A DNA stretch of 64,000 nt. Source: Acidimicrobiales bacterium (GTDB lineage Bacteria > Actinomycetota > Acidimicrobiia > Acidimicrobiales > RAAP-2). The notes under the pieces were generated by a model. The model searched no databases. It was not told where the DNA came from and was given only the letters and a program-made list of their open reading frames with translations. The translations under genes were made by a program, and so were the position numbers. This document shows, piece by piece, positions 47,170-56,784 of the stretch. Position 1 is the first letter of the stretch; each line of letters begins with the position of its first letter. The stretch spans positions 1-64,000 of the forward strand of contig JADGOE010000001.1 in NCBI GenBank assembly GCA_017883135.1, given 5' to 3'.

Positions 47170-48696
47170 TCAGTCGGTGGGCTCCGGACGCATCATCGGG
47201 AAGAGAATGACGTCCCGGATGGCCTCCACCTCGGCCAACAGCATGATCAGTCGGTCAACTCCCAGTCCGATCCCCGAGGTGGGAGGGAGTCCGTATTCGA
47301 GGGCTCTGACGAAGGCAAGGTCGGCCGGGTGCGCCTCGAGGTCTCCTTTGGCTGCGGCGACCGTCATCGCATCGAATCGCTCCTCTTGCTCCTCGGGGAT
47401 GTTCAGTTCGCTGTAGCCGTTGGCGAACTCCTTGCCATCGATGCACAACTCGAATCGGTCGGCCATGGTCGGATCACTGCTCGTGTGTCGGGCCAGCGGC
47501 GATACCTCGACGGGAAACCCGCACACGAACAGCGGGTCGGTGATGGTGGGCAGCAAGAGCGCGTCGTAGAGCTCGAAGATCAGCTTCCCCGAGCCCCACT
47601 CCGGCAAGATGTCCAACCCGCGGTCTCGACAGACCGCCCGGACATCTTCGACGGGGTCGGTGGGATGGAGTCGGTGACCGACTGCCGCCTCGAGCAAGTC
47701 GAGGAGCTGCCTACGGGGCCAGGGCGGCGTCAGGTCGATGGCTCTCTCGCCGACGGCGAACGTCATCCGTCCGACTGCGGATTCCGCCGCCTTGACGACA
47801 AGCTGTTCGCTGAGTTCCATCCCTTCCGTCACATCGCCGAAGGCCCTGTACGCCTCGAGTGCTGTGAATTCGGGGCTGTGCCGAGTGGAGACACCTTCGT
47901 TGCGAAAGTTCCGGGCGATCTCGAAGACCCGCTCGTAGCCGCCGACCACCAACCGCTTGAGATAGAGCTCAGGAGCGATCCGCAGGCTGAGGTCGATGTC
48001 GAGAGCGTTGGAGTGGGTGAAGAACGGTCGGGCAAGTGCGCCGCCGGCCTGGGGCTGAAGGATCGGTGTCTCCACCTCGATGAACTCCTCCGACACCATG
48101 TGGCGGCGCATGGCGGCGATCGCGCGGAATCGGATGTCGAACACCCGGCGACTCTCGGGATTGGCCAGAAGGTCCACCTCCCGTTGGCGGTAGCGGGTGT
48201 CGGTTTCGGTCAGCCCGTGCCACTTGTCAGGAAGCGGACGGAGGGCCTTGGAGAGCAGCCACAGCTCCTTGACGTCGACCGAGAGCTCTTCGCGGCGGCT
48301 GGTGATGGCCTCGCCTTCGGCTCCCACCCAATCGCCGAGGTCGAACGCGGCCAGCACTGCACCCGCCTGTTCCGACAGATTTGCCTCTTGCATGAGCAGC
48401 TGCACCGAGCCGGTCACATCGTTGAGCGTGGCGAACGACAGCCGCCCGTGGCCTCGGATACTGGTCAACCGTCCCGCCATGCGGACCGTCTCCCCCGTCC
48501 TCACGTCGGCTTCGAGTCCACCATGGCGTGCGTGCAGTTCTTCCGCGGTGGCCGTGCGATCGAACCGCGACGGATAGGGATCGATACCCTGTTCGGAGAG
48601 GATCTCCCGCTTCTTGCGGCGCTCCGAACTCAGCGCATCGAAGTAGTGAGTCGGTGATTCATCACCATCCGAGTCTGAGTCAATTGTCACGCTCAC
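47170..48696 (-). CDS. lysS: Lysyl-tRNA synthetase (class II)
   Basis: A 508-residue class II synthetase. An OB-fold anticodon-binding domain occupies about residues 70-160 (VRMAGRLTSIRGHGRLSF). The catalytic domain contains motif 2 RNFRNEGVSTRHSPEFTALE and motif 3 GIGLGVDRLIMLLAE, with ELYLKRLVVGGYERVFEI between. Charges tRNA-Lys. Tandem with a tRNA-Lys gene 144 bp upstream on the opposite strand. Start GTG at 48696 has an AGAGGA-like site ahead. Confidence 0.96.
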   Translation of the reverse strand: MSVTIDSDSDGDESPTHYFDALSSERRKKREILSEQGIDPYPSRFDRTATAEELHARHGGLEADVRTGETVRMAGRLTSIRGHGRLSFATLNDVTGSVQLLMQEANLSEQAGAVLAAFDLGDWVGAEGEAITSRREELSVDVKELWLLSKALRPLPDKWHGLTETDTRYRQREVDLLANPESRRVFDIRFRAIAAMRRHMVSEEFIEVETPILQPQAGGALARPFFTHSNALDIDLSLRIAPELYLKRLVVGGYERVFEIARNFRNEGVSTRHSPEFTALEAYRAFGDVTEGMELSEQLVVKAAESAVGRMTFAVGERAIDLTPPWPRRQLLDLLEAAVGHRLHPTDPVEDVRAVCRDRGLDILPEWGSGKLIFELYDALLLPTITDPLFVCGFPVEVSPLARHTSSDPTMADRFELCIDGKEFANGYSELNIPEEQEERFDAMTVAAAKGDLEAHPADLAFVRALEYGLPPTSGIGLGVDRLIMLLAEVEAIRDVILFPMMRPEPTD

Positions 48697-48839
48697 GTCC
48701 TCTTCCTCGGGATTCCCGTTGCTCGACTAGTGGTCCGAGTCGCTGAGTCGCCATCTTAGGCAGACCGAATTCACGACCTTCTGCGGTGAGACCGGTCCTC
48801 CAGGTGCACCACCGCTGGATCAGGCCGTATGCTGAACAC

Positions 48840-48912
48840 GCGCCCTTAGCTCAACGGTAGAGCAGCGGATTCTTAATCCGCAGGTTGGGTGGTTCGAGTC
48901 CCCCGGGGCGCA
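48840..48912 (+). tRNA. tRNA-Lys (CTT anticodon)
   Basis: The acceptor stem GCGCCCT pairs with GGGGCGC (one T-G pair), the anticodon stem GCGGA/TCCGC encloses TTCTTAA (anticodon CTT), and the T arm contains GGTTCGAGTCC. CCA is not encoded (ACGCC follows the stem). Confidence 0.95.
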
Positions 48913-48923
48913 CGCCGAGGTCA

Positions 48924-49955
48924 TCAGGCACTCGCTGTCGAAGAGTCGCCCTTTGAATCACGGATCGACAGCCACCGCTGGAGACCGGCCGCGTTGGAGT
49001 GAACGCCGTTCATCACTTCGAGCTTCTGACGATGCTCCGCGGGAACGCCGTCCAGGTCCGATTCGAACTCGGTGGCCAGGGCTGCGGCGATGTCCTCGCC
49101 GCTCCGGTAGGCCGACTCGGCCACATCCGCCCAACGTCGGAGTGTCCCTTCCGCCTCGTCGAGGATGTCGTGGGGGTCGGCCAGCACGCCGTAGTGGGCG
49201 AGGGCGAGGGCGCTCGGGCGGCGGACTGCGAACCGCTGCAACGAGTGGAGCGCCGAAGTGAGGTCGAAGTCGGGGGGAGGTGTCGACGGTCGCAGTACGC
49301 CTCCATCCGGCAGTTTTACGCCGACGGCGTCGCCCGCGAACAGCACGCCGCTCAACGAGTCGTGCAACGCCATGTGATGCTTGGCATGGCCGGGTGAGTC
49401 GACGGCGACAAGGGTTCTGGACCCACTGACCCGGATCGCCTCCCCGTCCTCCAGAACGCGGATACGTTCCGACGGCGTTGCCTCCAGCCGGCCGTAGAGC
49501 GAGTCGAGGAGCGGGCCGTAGACCCGCGCTGCCGAGTCGACCAGCTTGGTCGGGTCGGCCAGGTGGCGGGCACCCTTCGGGTGCACATAGACCGTCGCCT
49601 TGGGGAATGCCCGGGCGACATCGCCGACCCCCCCGGCATGATCGAGGTGGATGTGGGTGACCACCACTCCGGCAAGATCGTGCGCGCCAAGCCCTAGGCG
49701 GTCCAGCTGTGCCAGCAGTGCCGGGACCGAGCTCTGGCTTCCCGTCTCGACCAACACGGGGGCATCACCCTCGATCAGATAGCCGGCGGTAACCCGCTCC
49801 CAACCGCCGAGCATCGTATCGACTTCGATGACACCCTCGGCCACTGTCACCCCGGCCCTCGGGGTCGCGGGATCGTCCGGGTCGAAGGGGTGGGCGTTTC
49901 GATGGCCGGCAGCCGGCTGCGCTGGACCAAGGCCATGGTGATGGTTACCGCTCAT
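48924..49955 (-). CDS. MBL-fold metallo-hydrolase
   Basis: A 343-residue protein with the metal motif VVVTHIHLDHAGGVGDVAR (about residues 98-116) and further ligands in SPGHAKHHMALHD and LFAGDAVGV, and a C-terminal helical region (FESDLDGVPAEHRQKLEVMNG) that resembles the tails of MBL proteins acting on thioesters or lactones. The function cannot be narrowed further. The first 20 residues are His-rich (SGNHHHGLGP) and may bind metal. Confidence 0.85.
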   Translation of the reverse strand: MSGNHHHGLGPAQPAAGHRNAHPFDPDDPATPRAGVTVAEGVIEVDTMLGGWERVTAGYLIEGDAPVLVETGSQSSVPALLAQLDRLGLGAHDLAGVVVTHIHLDHAGGVGDVARAFPKATVYVHPKGARHLADPTKLVDSAARVYGPLLDSLYGRLEATPSERIRVLEDGEAIRVSGSRTLVAVDSPGHAKHHMALHDSLSGVLFAGDAVGVKLPDGGVLRPSTPPPDFDLTSALHSLQRFAVRRPSALALAHYGVLADPHDILDEAEGTLRRWADVAESAYRSGEDIAAALATEFESDLDGVPAEHRQKLEVMNGVHSNAAGLQRWLSIRDSKGDSSTASA

Positions 49956-49987
49956 CCCCCAGTCGCCCCCCGGATCAGGAACGCTCC

Positions 49988-50019
49988 TCGCCTCATCGCC
50001 TCATCGCCTCCTCGCCTCA
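49988..50019. repeat. Four tandem 8-bp units in a short intergenic gap
   Basis: TCGCCTCA occurs at 49988, 49996 and 50012, with one variant (TCGCCTCC) at 50004. The array lies between the MBL hydrolase start and the GH15 stop codon; no function is evident. Confidence 0.55.
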
Positions 50020-50069
50020 TTCACCGCTGTCCGCACGCCCCTTACCGGACATCCCCCAGGCCCACCCGG

Positions 50070-52328
50070 TCACCCGCGCGTCGGCTTGGAGGTACGGGGA
50101 GCAGAAGTGCGTTGCAAGCGTGCTCCTCCTGCAGTGGCTCTGGCCCTCTTCGCTGCGGCCTTCGGTGGCGCGACCTTCTTCGCCGCAGCCTTCCTCGCCG
50201 CGGACTTCGGTGCCGCCGCCTTCGTCGCCGGGGCCTCTTTCAACGCCGCCTTCTTCGCCGGGGCCTTCCTTGCTGGAGCCTTCGCGACCAACTTTCCTGC
50301 GGGCCCTGCCGTCGGCCGGCTCGTCGGCTTCCCTCGCTTCTTGACGGGCCTCCCATGTCGGTCACGGGGCACCGCAGCAGCAGCAGCTTTGATCACACGC
50401 GACGCGCTTCCCGCGGAACCACCGTCCACGCTCTCGGCCAGCTTGGCCAGCATGGTGCGGGCGGTGAAGCCGCCCATGTGGTGGGATGCACCGCTCCCGG
50501 CCCGGCCCCGGCCATAGGCCTGCCGGGCCAACCCGATCGCAACATGCTCCGAGGTGGGCTTCTCGTGGCCAGCGATCTTCGATGCCGAATTGACCAAGGA
50601 GACATGCGAGAACGCCTGGGGAAAGTTGCCGACAAGGCGGCCGGCGACCGGATCGTACTCCTCGGAAAGCAGACCGAGGTCGTTGCGCAGGCCCACCAGC
50701 CGGTCGAGGAGCTGGCGGGCATCGTGGTCGCGACCCAACAGTGACAAGCAGTCTGCCAACCAGAACGAGCAGGCCAGAAAGGCTCCCTCGCGACCGGTCA
50801 GCCCGTCGACATCCCCCGTGTCGGCCGTTCGGTAGCGGAGGACGAACCCACCCTCCACCAGTTCGCGCTCGACCGCCTCGATGGTCCCTCGCACCCGGGG
50901 ATCGTGCGCCGGCAGAAATCCCATCAGCGGGATCATCAACAGACTGGCATCGAGCTCGTCAGACCCGTAGTACTGGGTGAAGGACCCCTTTGCGGCGTTG
51001 AAGCCCTGATCGCAGACCTGCTCGTGAATCTCGCTTCGGATCGCCTTCCAGCGGTCGATCGGCCCCTCCATGCCGTACTCCTCGATGGTCTTGATGGCAC
51101 GGTCGATCGCAACCCAGGCCATCACCTTCGAATGGGTGAAGTGGCGGCGAGGCCCGCGGACCTCCCAGATGCCGTCATCGGGTTCGCGCCAGCCCGCCTC
51201 CAGGAACTCCATCAAGGAGAGTTGCAACTCCCATGCCGGGCTGTCGCCCGAGGTCTCCTGTTGTGCCGATTCGTACAGTGCGGACATCACCTCGCCGTAG
51301 ACGTCGAGCTGGAACTGGCCCGCCGCAGCGTTCCCGATTCGCACCGGGCTCGATTCCTCGTACCCGGGCAGCCAGTCGACCTCCCATTCGTCGAGGCGGC
51401 GCTCGCCGGCCGCACCGTACATGATCTGCATCTGTGACGGATCGCCTGCTGTAGCACGCAACAGCCAACCGCGCCACGCCATGGCCTCCTCGTAGAACCC
51501 GCCTCGCATCAGGGACTCGAGGGTCAGCGTGGCATCTCGGAGCCAACAGAAGCGATAGTCCCAGTTGCGGCTTCCGCCAAGCGTCTCGGGCAACGACGTC
51601 GTCGGAGCAGCGACAATGCCGCCAGTGGGCTGATAGGTCAGCGCCTTGAGGGTGATGAGGGAACGGACCACCGCCTCCCGGTACTCACCCTGATAGGTGC
51701 ACTGGGCAGCCCATTCGTTCCACCACATCTCGGTGTCCTGAATGGCGTACGCCGCATCGACGGGGCGCGGAGGAGCCTCGCTGGCCGGATACCACGACAG
51801 GGAGAACGGTATCTGCTGACCCTCCGACACCGTGAACTCGGCGACCGTGGACATGTCCATGCCGCTGACGGGCACGGGCGTCCACAGTGACAGACCGTCA
51901 GGACCGGCGATGGCGGTGAGTGTGCCGTCGATCTTCCGCACCCAGGGGACGACCTGGCCGTACCCGAACCTGATGGTCAGGCTCATCTCCATGGTGACCT
52001 TTCCCCGGACACCCTCGACCAGGCGCACTACCTCGGGGTGCCGCTCGCGGATCGGCATGCAGTCGACCACCCGGACCGTCCCTTGGTCGGTGACGAATTC
52101 CGACTCGAGCACCAGGGTGTCGCCTCGGTAGTGACGGCGAGTCGCACCCTGGGAGTCCTTCGGGGCGAGCTTCCACGAGCCGTGGTCCTCGTCCCCCAGC
52201 AGCTTGGCAAAGCATGCAGCCGAGTCGAACCGGGGAAGGCAGAGCCAGTCGATCGACCCGTCGCGTCCTACCAGGGCGACCGTGTGGAGGTCGCCGATGA
52301 TCCCGTAATCCTCAATGGGGAGCGCCAT
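50070..52328 (-). CDS. GH15 family enzyme (glucoamylase/trehalase type) with a Lys/Ala-rich tail
   Basis: A 752-residue protein. The first 610 residues are a GH15 enzyme of the actinobacterial trehalase/glucan-glucosidase type: IEDYGIIGDLHTVALVGRDGS and WLCLPRFDSAACFAKLLGD at the start, NWDYRFCWLRDATLTL (about residue 270) and NSASKIAGHEKPTSEH near the end, with catalytic Glu residues expected in the VDWLPGYEESSPVR and GLLSEEYDP segments. Residues 640-752 are a Lys/Ala/Pro-rich tail (APARKAPAKKAALKEAPATK) like that of histone H1 or HupB. Such a tail is not part of the GH15 family; the reading frame is continuous, so it is one protein. Confidence 0.88.
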   Translation of the reverse strand: MALPIEDYGIIGDLHTVALVGRDGSIDWLCLPRFDSAACFAKLLGDEDHGSWKLAPKDSQGATRRHYRGDTLVLESEFVTDQGTVRVVDCMPIRERHPEVVRLVEGVRGKVTMEMSLTIRFGYGQVVPWVRKIDGTLTAIAGPDGLSLWTPVPVSGMDMSTVAEFTVSEGQQIPFSLSWYPASEAPPRPVDAAYAIQDTEMWWNEWAAQCTYQGEYREAVVRSLITLKALTYQPTGGIVAAPTTSLPETLGGSRNWDYRFCWLRDATLTLESLMRGGFYEEAMAWRGWLLRATAGDPSQMQIMYGAAGERRLDEWEVDWLPGYEESSPVRIGNAAAGQFQLDVYGEVMSALYESAQQETSGDSPAWELQLSLMEFLEAGWREPDDGIWEVRGPRRHFTHSKVMAWVAIDRAIKTIEEYGMEGPIDRWKAIRSEIHEQVCDQGFNAAKGSFTQYYGSDELDASLLMIPLMGFLPAHDPRVRGTIEAVERELVEGGFVLRYRTADTGDVDGLTGREGAFLACSFWLADCLSLLGRDHDARQLLDRLVGLRNDLGLLSEEYDPVAGRLVGNFPQAFSHVSLVNSASKIAGHEKPTSEHVAIGLARQAYGRGRAGSGASHHMGGFTARTMLAKLAESVDGGSAGSASRVIKAAAAAVPRDRHGRPVKKRGKPTSRPTAGPAGKLVAKAPARKAPAKKAALKEAPATKAAAPKSAARKAAAKKVAPPKAAAKRARATAGGARLQRTSAPRTSKPTRG

Positions 52329-52364
52329 GCACCATGTCTAGTCCGCGAGGCGTGGACGTGCGGC

Positions 52365-53639
52365 TCAGCCGGGGGTGCAGGATCCGGTTCCCACCGCGCC
52401 CGACACTGCGGAGGCCCGGAGCACCCGTGCGAGCACCCCCGGCGACGTCAGGGCGTATCCGATGTCGCTGTTGGTAGTGGATCGAGAGAACACAACCCCG
52501 ATTACCTGGCCGTCGGGCTGCACCAGTGGTCCCCCCGAATTGCCGGGGCGCACCAACGCCTGAATCTCGTAGACGTCGCGAACAGTCAGCCCGAGCCCAT
52601 AGATGTCCCGGCCCTCTGCCTTGAACTCGGCCATCACGCCCGCCGCATTCGCGGTGAACAAGCCACCACCCGGATAGCCGAGGACTGCGGCTTCGGCTCC
52701 GCGAGAAACCTGCGTGGGAGCGAGCGGCAAAGGCGGCTCGGTCAGGCCGTTCACCCGCAACACGGCCAGGTCGTAGGAGGGGTCGAATGACAAGACGGTG
52801 GTGCTGTGGAAGCCGTTCGCATCACCCACCGTCGGGTGGGCGATGCCGGCGACGACGTGGGCGTTGGTGACCACCAATCCGGGAGCGACCACGAACCCGG
52901 AGCCCTCTTGGATCTGCCCGCAACCGTCACCGACGATCTTGACGGTCGATGCTCCAGAACGGTTGACCGCCTCTTGCAACTGGGCCTGGCCGGGCAACGC
53001 CACAGGTCCGGCGGAGGCGGGGGCGAGTTGGGCGAAGACCGGCGGGAACCCCTCGGACGACAAGAAGCTCTGCACCCGTGAGAAGACCGACGGTGGCGCC
53101 GGGAGCACCCCGTCGAGCGACCTCATGATCCGGGACTCCGCGATCGAAGCGTTGAGCGCCAGCGACGAGCTGTTGACCAGGGTACTGGCCAACAACCAGA
53201 CCGCCAGAAGCGAAGCGACGACCGCCACCAGCATTCCGAAGGCGGAGTCGATCGACCCGAACACGCCATGGTGGACCCGCGTGAAGGCATGGTTGCCCAC
53301 GATGCGCCCGACCACACCGCAGAGGACGGCCACCCCCAGCATGGTCGCCAGGGCCAGTGCGGTGCGCGCCGACTGGGCATGCACCCATCGAACGGTGACC
53401 GAGGCCAGAAGAGCGCCCAGGCAGAGCCCGATCCAGAAGCCGCCGAAGGACAGCACCTGGACGACTGCCCCCAACCGAAGCCCTTGGATCGCCGCCAGCG
53501 CCACCAGAACCAGCACGACCAAGTCGACGAGGTTCACGTGGAGGACCGAGAACAGGCCCGCGATCGGGAGCTGACGGAGGGGAGAACGAACGACACCACG
53601 GTGTACGGTAGACGTACCTCGTCCCGGTCGAATCGTCAT
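52365..53639 (-). CDS. MarP-type membrane serine protease
   Basis: A 424-residue protein with four N-terminal transmembrane helices (CvpA-like, about residues 25-170) and a periplasmic chymotrypsin-fold protease domain (about 205-415). The triad is visible as TNAHVVAG (His), YDLAVLRVNG (Asp) and RPGNSGGPLV (Ser). The mycobacterial homologue MarP (Rv3671c) is needed for acid and oxidative stress resistance. ATG at 53639 is the likely start; a longer frame enters the divergent gene. A later start nearer the first helix (VLHVNLVDLV) is also possible. Confidence 0.88.
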   Translation of the reverse strand: MTIRPGRGTSTVHRGVVRSPLRQLPIAGLFSVLHVNLVDLVVLVLVALAAIQGLRLGAVVQVLSFGGFWIGLCLGALLASVTVRWVHAQSARTALALATMLGVAVLCGVVGRIVGNHAFTRVHHGVFGSIDSAFGMLVAVVASLLAVWLLASTLVNSSSLALNASIAESRIMRSLDGVLPAPPSVFSRVQSFLSSEGFPPVFAQLAPASAGPVALPGQAQLQEAVNRSGASTVKIVGDGCGQIQEGSGFVVAPGLVVTNAHVVAGIAHPTVGDANGFHSTTVLSFDPSYDLAVLRVNGLTEPPLPLAPTQVSRGAEAAVLGYPGGGLFTANAAGVMAEFKAEGRDIYGLGLTVRDVYEIQALVRPGNSGGPLVQPDGQVIGVVFSRSTTNSDIGYALTSPGVLARVLRASAVSGAVGTGSCTPG

Positions 53640-53661
53640 CACCCGTTCGACGCCTGCCCAC

Positions 53662-55110
53662 GTGGCAAGATCTGCTGTGACTTCGGAAAGTATCCGCCGG
53701 CGGGGCGGCGAAGACGGGCGCCACCCAGGCCCGGTGGCTGCACCGGTCGCTGGGAGGTCTCCTGCAGTCGAGGTCCCCGACGCGTCCTCCACATGCCCTC
53801 TTGCCCCTCGTTCATCGTGGCGGCGCCCACCGCCGGCGAGCTCCGGCCGCCGGAGACGCCGCACGGTCCACAACTCCGGCATCGTGGCATCGGTCGCAGT
53901 TGTCGCACTGCTGGCCGGGGCCTGTGGCACGGGAGCCACCTCGACTGGGTCATCGTCAGTGGCCACCATCGCTCCGGAGTCCCCGTGGCTCGGGGCCTTT
54001 GCCGCCGCCGCCCTGCCCCCTCCGGTCAACTCGCTGCGATCGCTCGACTGCGTGAACGCCTCCTCGTGCTGGGCGGTCGGTTCCACCGTCGGCGGTGCCG
54101 GAGCGCCGAACGGAGCGGCGGTGATCACCACTACCAACGGGGGGGCTGAGTGGTCGAGCCAGGTGATCCCTGCCACCGCCGGCTATCTCTCCGGCATCGC
54201 CTGCAGCGATGTCCGCCACTGCACGGCGGTCGGTCAGTCCAGCCAGAGCTCCGATGGACAGGGTGCGATCATCGTCACCTCCAATGGCGGGACAACCTGG
54301 AAGGCACAGCCGATCCCCGCCGACATATCGGACGTCACCGCGGTGGCGTGCCTCGCCGACTACCACTGCACAGCGGTCGGCACCGTGCCCGGCGGCGCCG
54401 CAGTCTTGACCTCGCGGGGATCAGGTGCTCCGTGGACGCAGGCAGGCCCCGTGCCCCCAACCGTGTCGGGAGCCACGTCCATCTCCTGTCCCGACGACCA
54501 GCACTGTTGGGTCACCGCTCACACCACCATCGACGTGGGCCACGTGGCCGGTGTGGTCGACGTCACCGTCAACGGCGGCACCACGTGGACGGCACAGGTG
54601 GTCCCGCCGGGCATCGGCTACCTCAACGGTGTCTTCTGTCTCGATGGGCCGAGTGCCGTCCCGTTCACCTCGTCGGCGGCCACCTCGCGGAGCACCGGCG
54701 CTGGAACCTCGACCACCAGTGGGACCGCGGCTCTTGGCGGGGTGACGGGAGTCGACTGCGCCGCGGTCGGGACCACCAACGGCGGCCTGAACGGCGTTCG
54801 CACCGGCCACGGGGTCATCCTGACCACTTCCGACGGCGGGGCCAAATGGACGACTCGACAGGTGAGCAAGCTGTCTGCCGCCCTCATGGGCATCGCCTGC
54901 ACGGCACCTGGCTCGTGCGTGGCCGTGGGCAGCACGGGCGCCGCATGGCCCCAGGGGGGAGTTGCCATTATGACCGGCCCGGTGGCGGAAGCCTGGCGGA
55001 AAGCGGCAGTGGTCGGCTCGCCCCAACCCCTGACGGCAGTGAGCTGCGTGTCGACTTCACGCTGCGTCGTGGTCGGAGAATCGATCAGCGAGCACCTGAC
55101 AGGGGGCTGA
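53662..55110 (+). CDS. Predicted lipoprotein with Asp-box-like propeller repeats
   Basis: A 482-residue protein. A basic region precedes a hydrophobic helix ending in a lipobox (VALLAGACGTG, Cys about residue 90). The mature part contains about six repeats of roughly 50 residues built on C..AVG...G....T.NGG..W, with paired cysteines (SSCWAVG, HCTAVG), matching BNR/Asp-box beta-propellers. Ligand unknown. The true start is uncertain: the long basic N-terminus before the signal peptide suggests translation may begin downstream, although no in-frame ATG or GTG close to the helix was found. It is divergent from the MarP gene (22 bp). Confidence 0.7.
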   Translation: MARSAVTSESIRRRGGEDGRHPGPVAAPVAGRSPAVEVPDASSTCPLAPRSSWRRPPPASSGRRRRRTVHNSGIVASVAVVALLAGACGTGATSTGSSSVATIAPESPWLGAFAAAALPPPVNSLRSLDCVNASSCWAVGSTVGGAGAPNGAAVITTTNGGAEWSSQVIPATAGYLSGIACSDVRHCTAVGQSSQSSDGQGAIIVTSNGGTTWKAQPIPADISDVTAVACLADYHCTAVGTVPGGAAVLTSRGSGAPWTQAGPVPPTVSGATSISCPDDQHCWVTAHTTIDVGHVAGVVDVTVNGGTTWTAQVVPPGIGYLNGVFCLDGPSAVPFTSSAATSRSTGAGTSTTSGTAALGGVTGVDCAAVGTTNGGLNGVRTGHGVILTTSDGGAKWTTRQVSKLSAALMGIACTAPGSCVAVGSTGAAWPQGGVAIMTGPVAEAWRKAAVVGSPQPLTAVSCVSTSRCVVVGESISEHLTGG

Positions 55111-55275
55111 ATCGATGCCCCGGCAGCCATCCGTAGGAAGGGCGTAGCCCGCCGGTAGCCTCCAAGCCAGGGTAAGGACCTCCGATGTCACACAGGTTTC
55201 CTATGATCCACCATGTGTCCAGGCCGATCTCGCACAGGTTCTCCTCCTCGTCGATCCCCCGATGATCGGGCGGCG

Positions 55276-56772
55276 ATGAGCAACGTGGAGCCGATCCGGT
55301 CGCCCCCGCGGCGACGCCCGACAATCACTTCGGCGTTCGGCGTCGGACGTCGGGAGGCCCACGATGCCTCGTCGTTCTATGCGCGCTTCAGCCCACCGCT
55401 GGTCTCCGACGACAGCCGTGTGGCCCCCCCCGCTGCACGCGACGAGATCTGGATCGGCGATGCCCGGGAGATGGACCGCTACGGGAAGGTCGCCGATAAC
55501 TCGGTGGCTCTGGTGATCACATCGCCGCCGTACTTCGCCGGCAAGGAGTACGAGGCCGCACTCGGAGTAGGGCACGTGCCAGCCAACTACGCCGCCTACC
55601 TCAGCATGCTTCACGACGTCTTCGCCCAGTGCTTCGCCAAACTCGAACCAGGCGGGAGAATTGCAGTGAACGTGGCCAACCTGGGCCGCAAGCCGTACCG
55701 ATCACTCTCCCGCGACGTGATCGACCTGCTCGAACGCCTCGGTTTCCTCCTGCGGGGAGAGATCATCTGGCAGAAGAGCCACGCAGCCGGCGGCTCGTGT
55801 GCCTGGGGCACCTATCAACGTCCCGGCAATCCGGTGCTCCGTGACGTATCCGAACGGATCGTCGTCGCCTCCAAAGGCCGATTCGACCGGGCCCTCGCTC
55901 CCGACGAACGCTCGGCCCGGGGTCTGCCCAACGAGGGGACGATGACCATGGACGAGTTCGTCGATGCGACCATCGACCTCTGGGACATCCCCACCGAATC
56001 GGCCACTCGGGTCGGCCACCCGGCGCCCTTCCCTGTGGAGCTGCCCAGGCGCCTGATCGAGCTCTACACCTACCGGGGGGACCTAGTGATGGACCCGTTC
56101 ATGGGGTCGGGTTCGACTGCAGTCGCGTCGATCCGGACCGAACGCCACTACGTCGGGTTCGACACCGACGAGGGCTACGCCGCCTTGGCCGAACGCCGGA
56201 TCGCCGAGGAACGTGCCCTTCCGGCCGGCACGGCAGGGACCACCTCGCGGCGGGTCACCGTCCCACCGGGTCGGTCATCGCCACCGTCAACGGAGGGAAC
56301 TCCGGAGGGGCGTGCCGTCAGCTTGGGCCAGAAGGCACGCGATCTGGCGCACCAGGCCCTGGTGGCAAGTGGGTTCGAGCACATCGAGCGCAACGTTGCC
56401 TACCGTGACCTGGGTATGAGCGTCGACTTCCGAGCCAGGGACGCGGCAGGTGGACTGTGGCTGTTCGAGCTCTCGGGCGCCTTTTCGACCACACGCCCCG
56501 GTCTCCGCCGGGCGGACGTCATGTGGAAGGAGCTAGGCAGGGCAAGCGTCCTCCACGAGGCGAAGAGACGGGATGGGTCCCGCGACGACCTGGGCCCGCT
56601 GATCCTGCTTTCGACAGATGTCCCGGCCGCCAAGAGCGCAGGGGGCAAGGCCCTGCGAGCCGTGGTGGCAGACGATCGCGGCGGTCCCATCTGCGACATC
56701 CTCGAACTGCTCGACCCCGAGTGCATGGAGCGGCTTCGAGCCTACGGGAAGGGTGACCGAACCCACGGATGA
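55276..56772 (+). CDS. DNA methyltransferase (N4-C/N6-A beta class) with an extra C-terminal domain
   Basis: A 498-residue protein. The methyltransferase part (about residues 55-312) has the catalytic motif IV TSPPYFAGKEYE (TSPPY at 82-86) and the SAM-binding motif DPFMGSGSTAVASIR (about 273-287), the motif order of beta-class enzymes that methylate cytosine N4 or adenine N6. A second domain (about 348-490) shows GMSVDFRARDAAGG then LWLFELSGAF, a D-x(13)-ExS pattern like the PD-(D/E)XK nuclease fold but with Ser where Lys is usual. It may recognise DNA or be a nuclease remnant. The ATG at 55276 is taken; an ATG at 55213 is also possible. Confidence 0.85.
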   Translation: MSNVEPIRSPPRRRPTITSAFGVGRREAHDASSFYARFSPPLVSDDSRVAPPAARDEIWIGDAREMDRYGKVADNSVALVITSPPYFAGKEYEAALGVGHVPANYAAYLSMLHDVFAQCFAKLEPGGRIAVNVANLGRKPYRSLSRDVIDLLERLGFLLRGEIIWQKSHAAGGSCAWGTYQRPGNPVLRDVSERIVVASKGRFDRALAPDERSARGLPNEGTMTMDEFVDATIDLWDIPTESATRVGHPAPFPVELPRRLIELYTYRGDLVMDPFMGSGSTAVASIRTERHYVGFDTDEGYAALAERRIAEERALPAGTAGTTSRRVTVPPGRSSPPSTEGTPEGRAVSLGQKARDLAHQALVASGFEHIERNVAYRDLGMSVDFRARDAAGGLWLFELSGAFSTTRPGLRRADVMWKELGRASVLHEAKRRDGSRDDLGPLILLSTDVPAAKSAGGKALRAVVADDRGGPICDILELLDPECMERLRAYGKGDRTHG

Positions 56773-56784
56773 CCGAACAGGACG

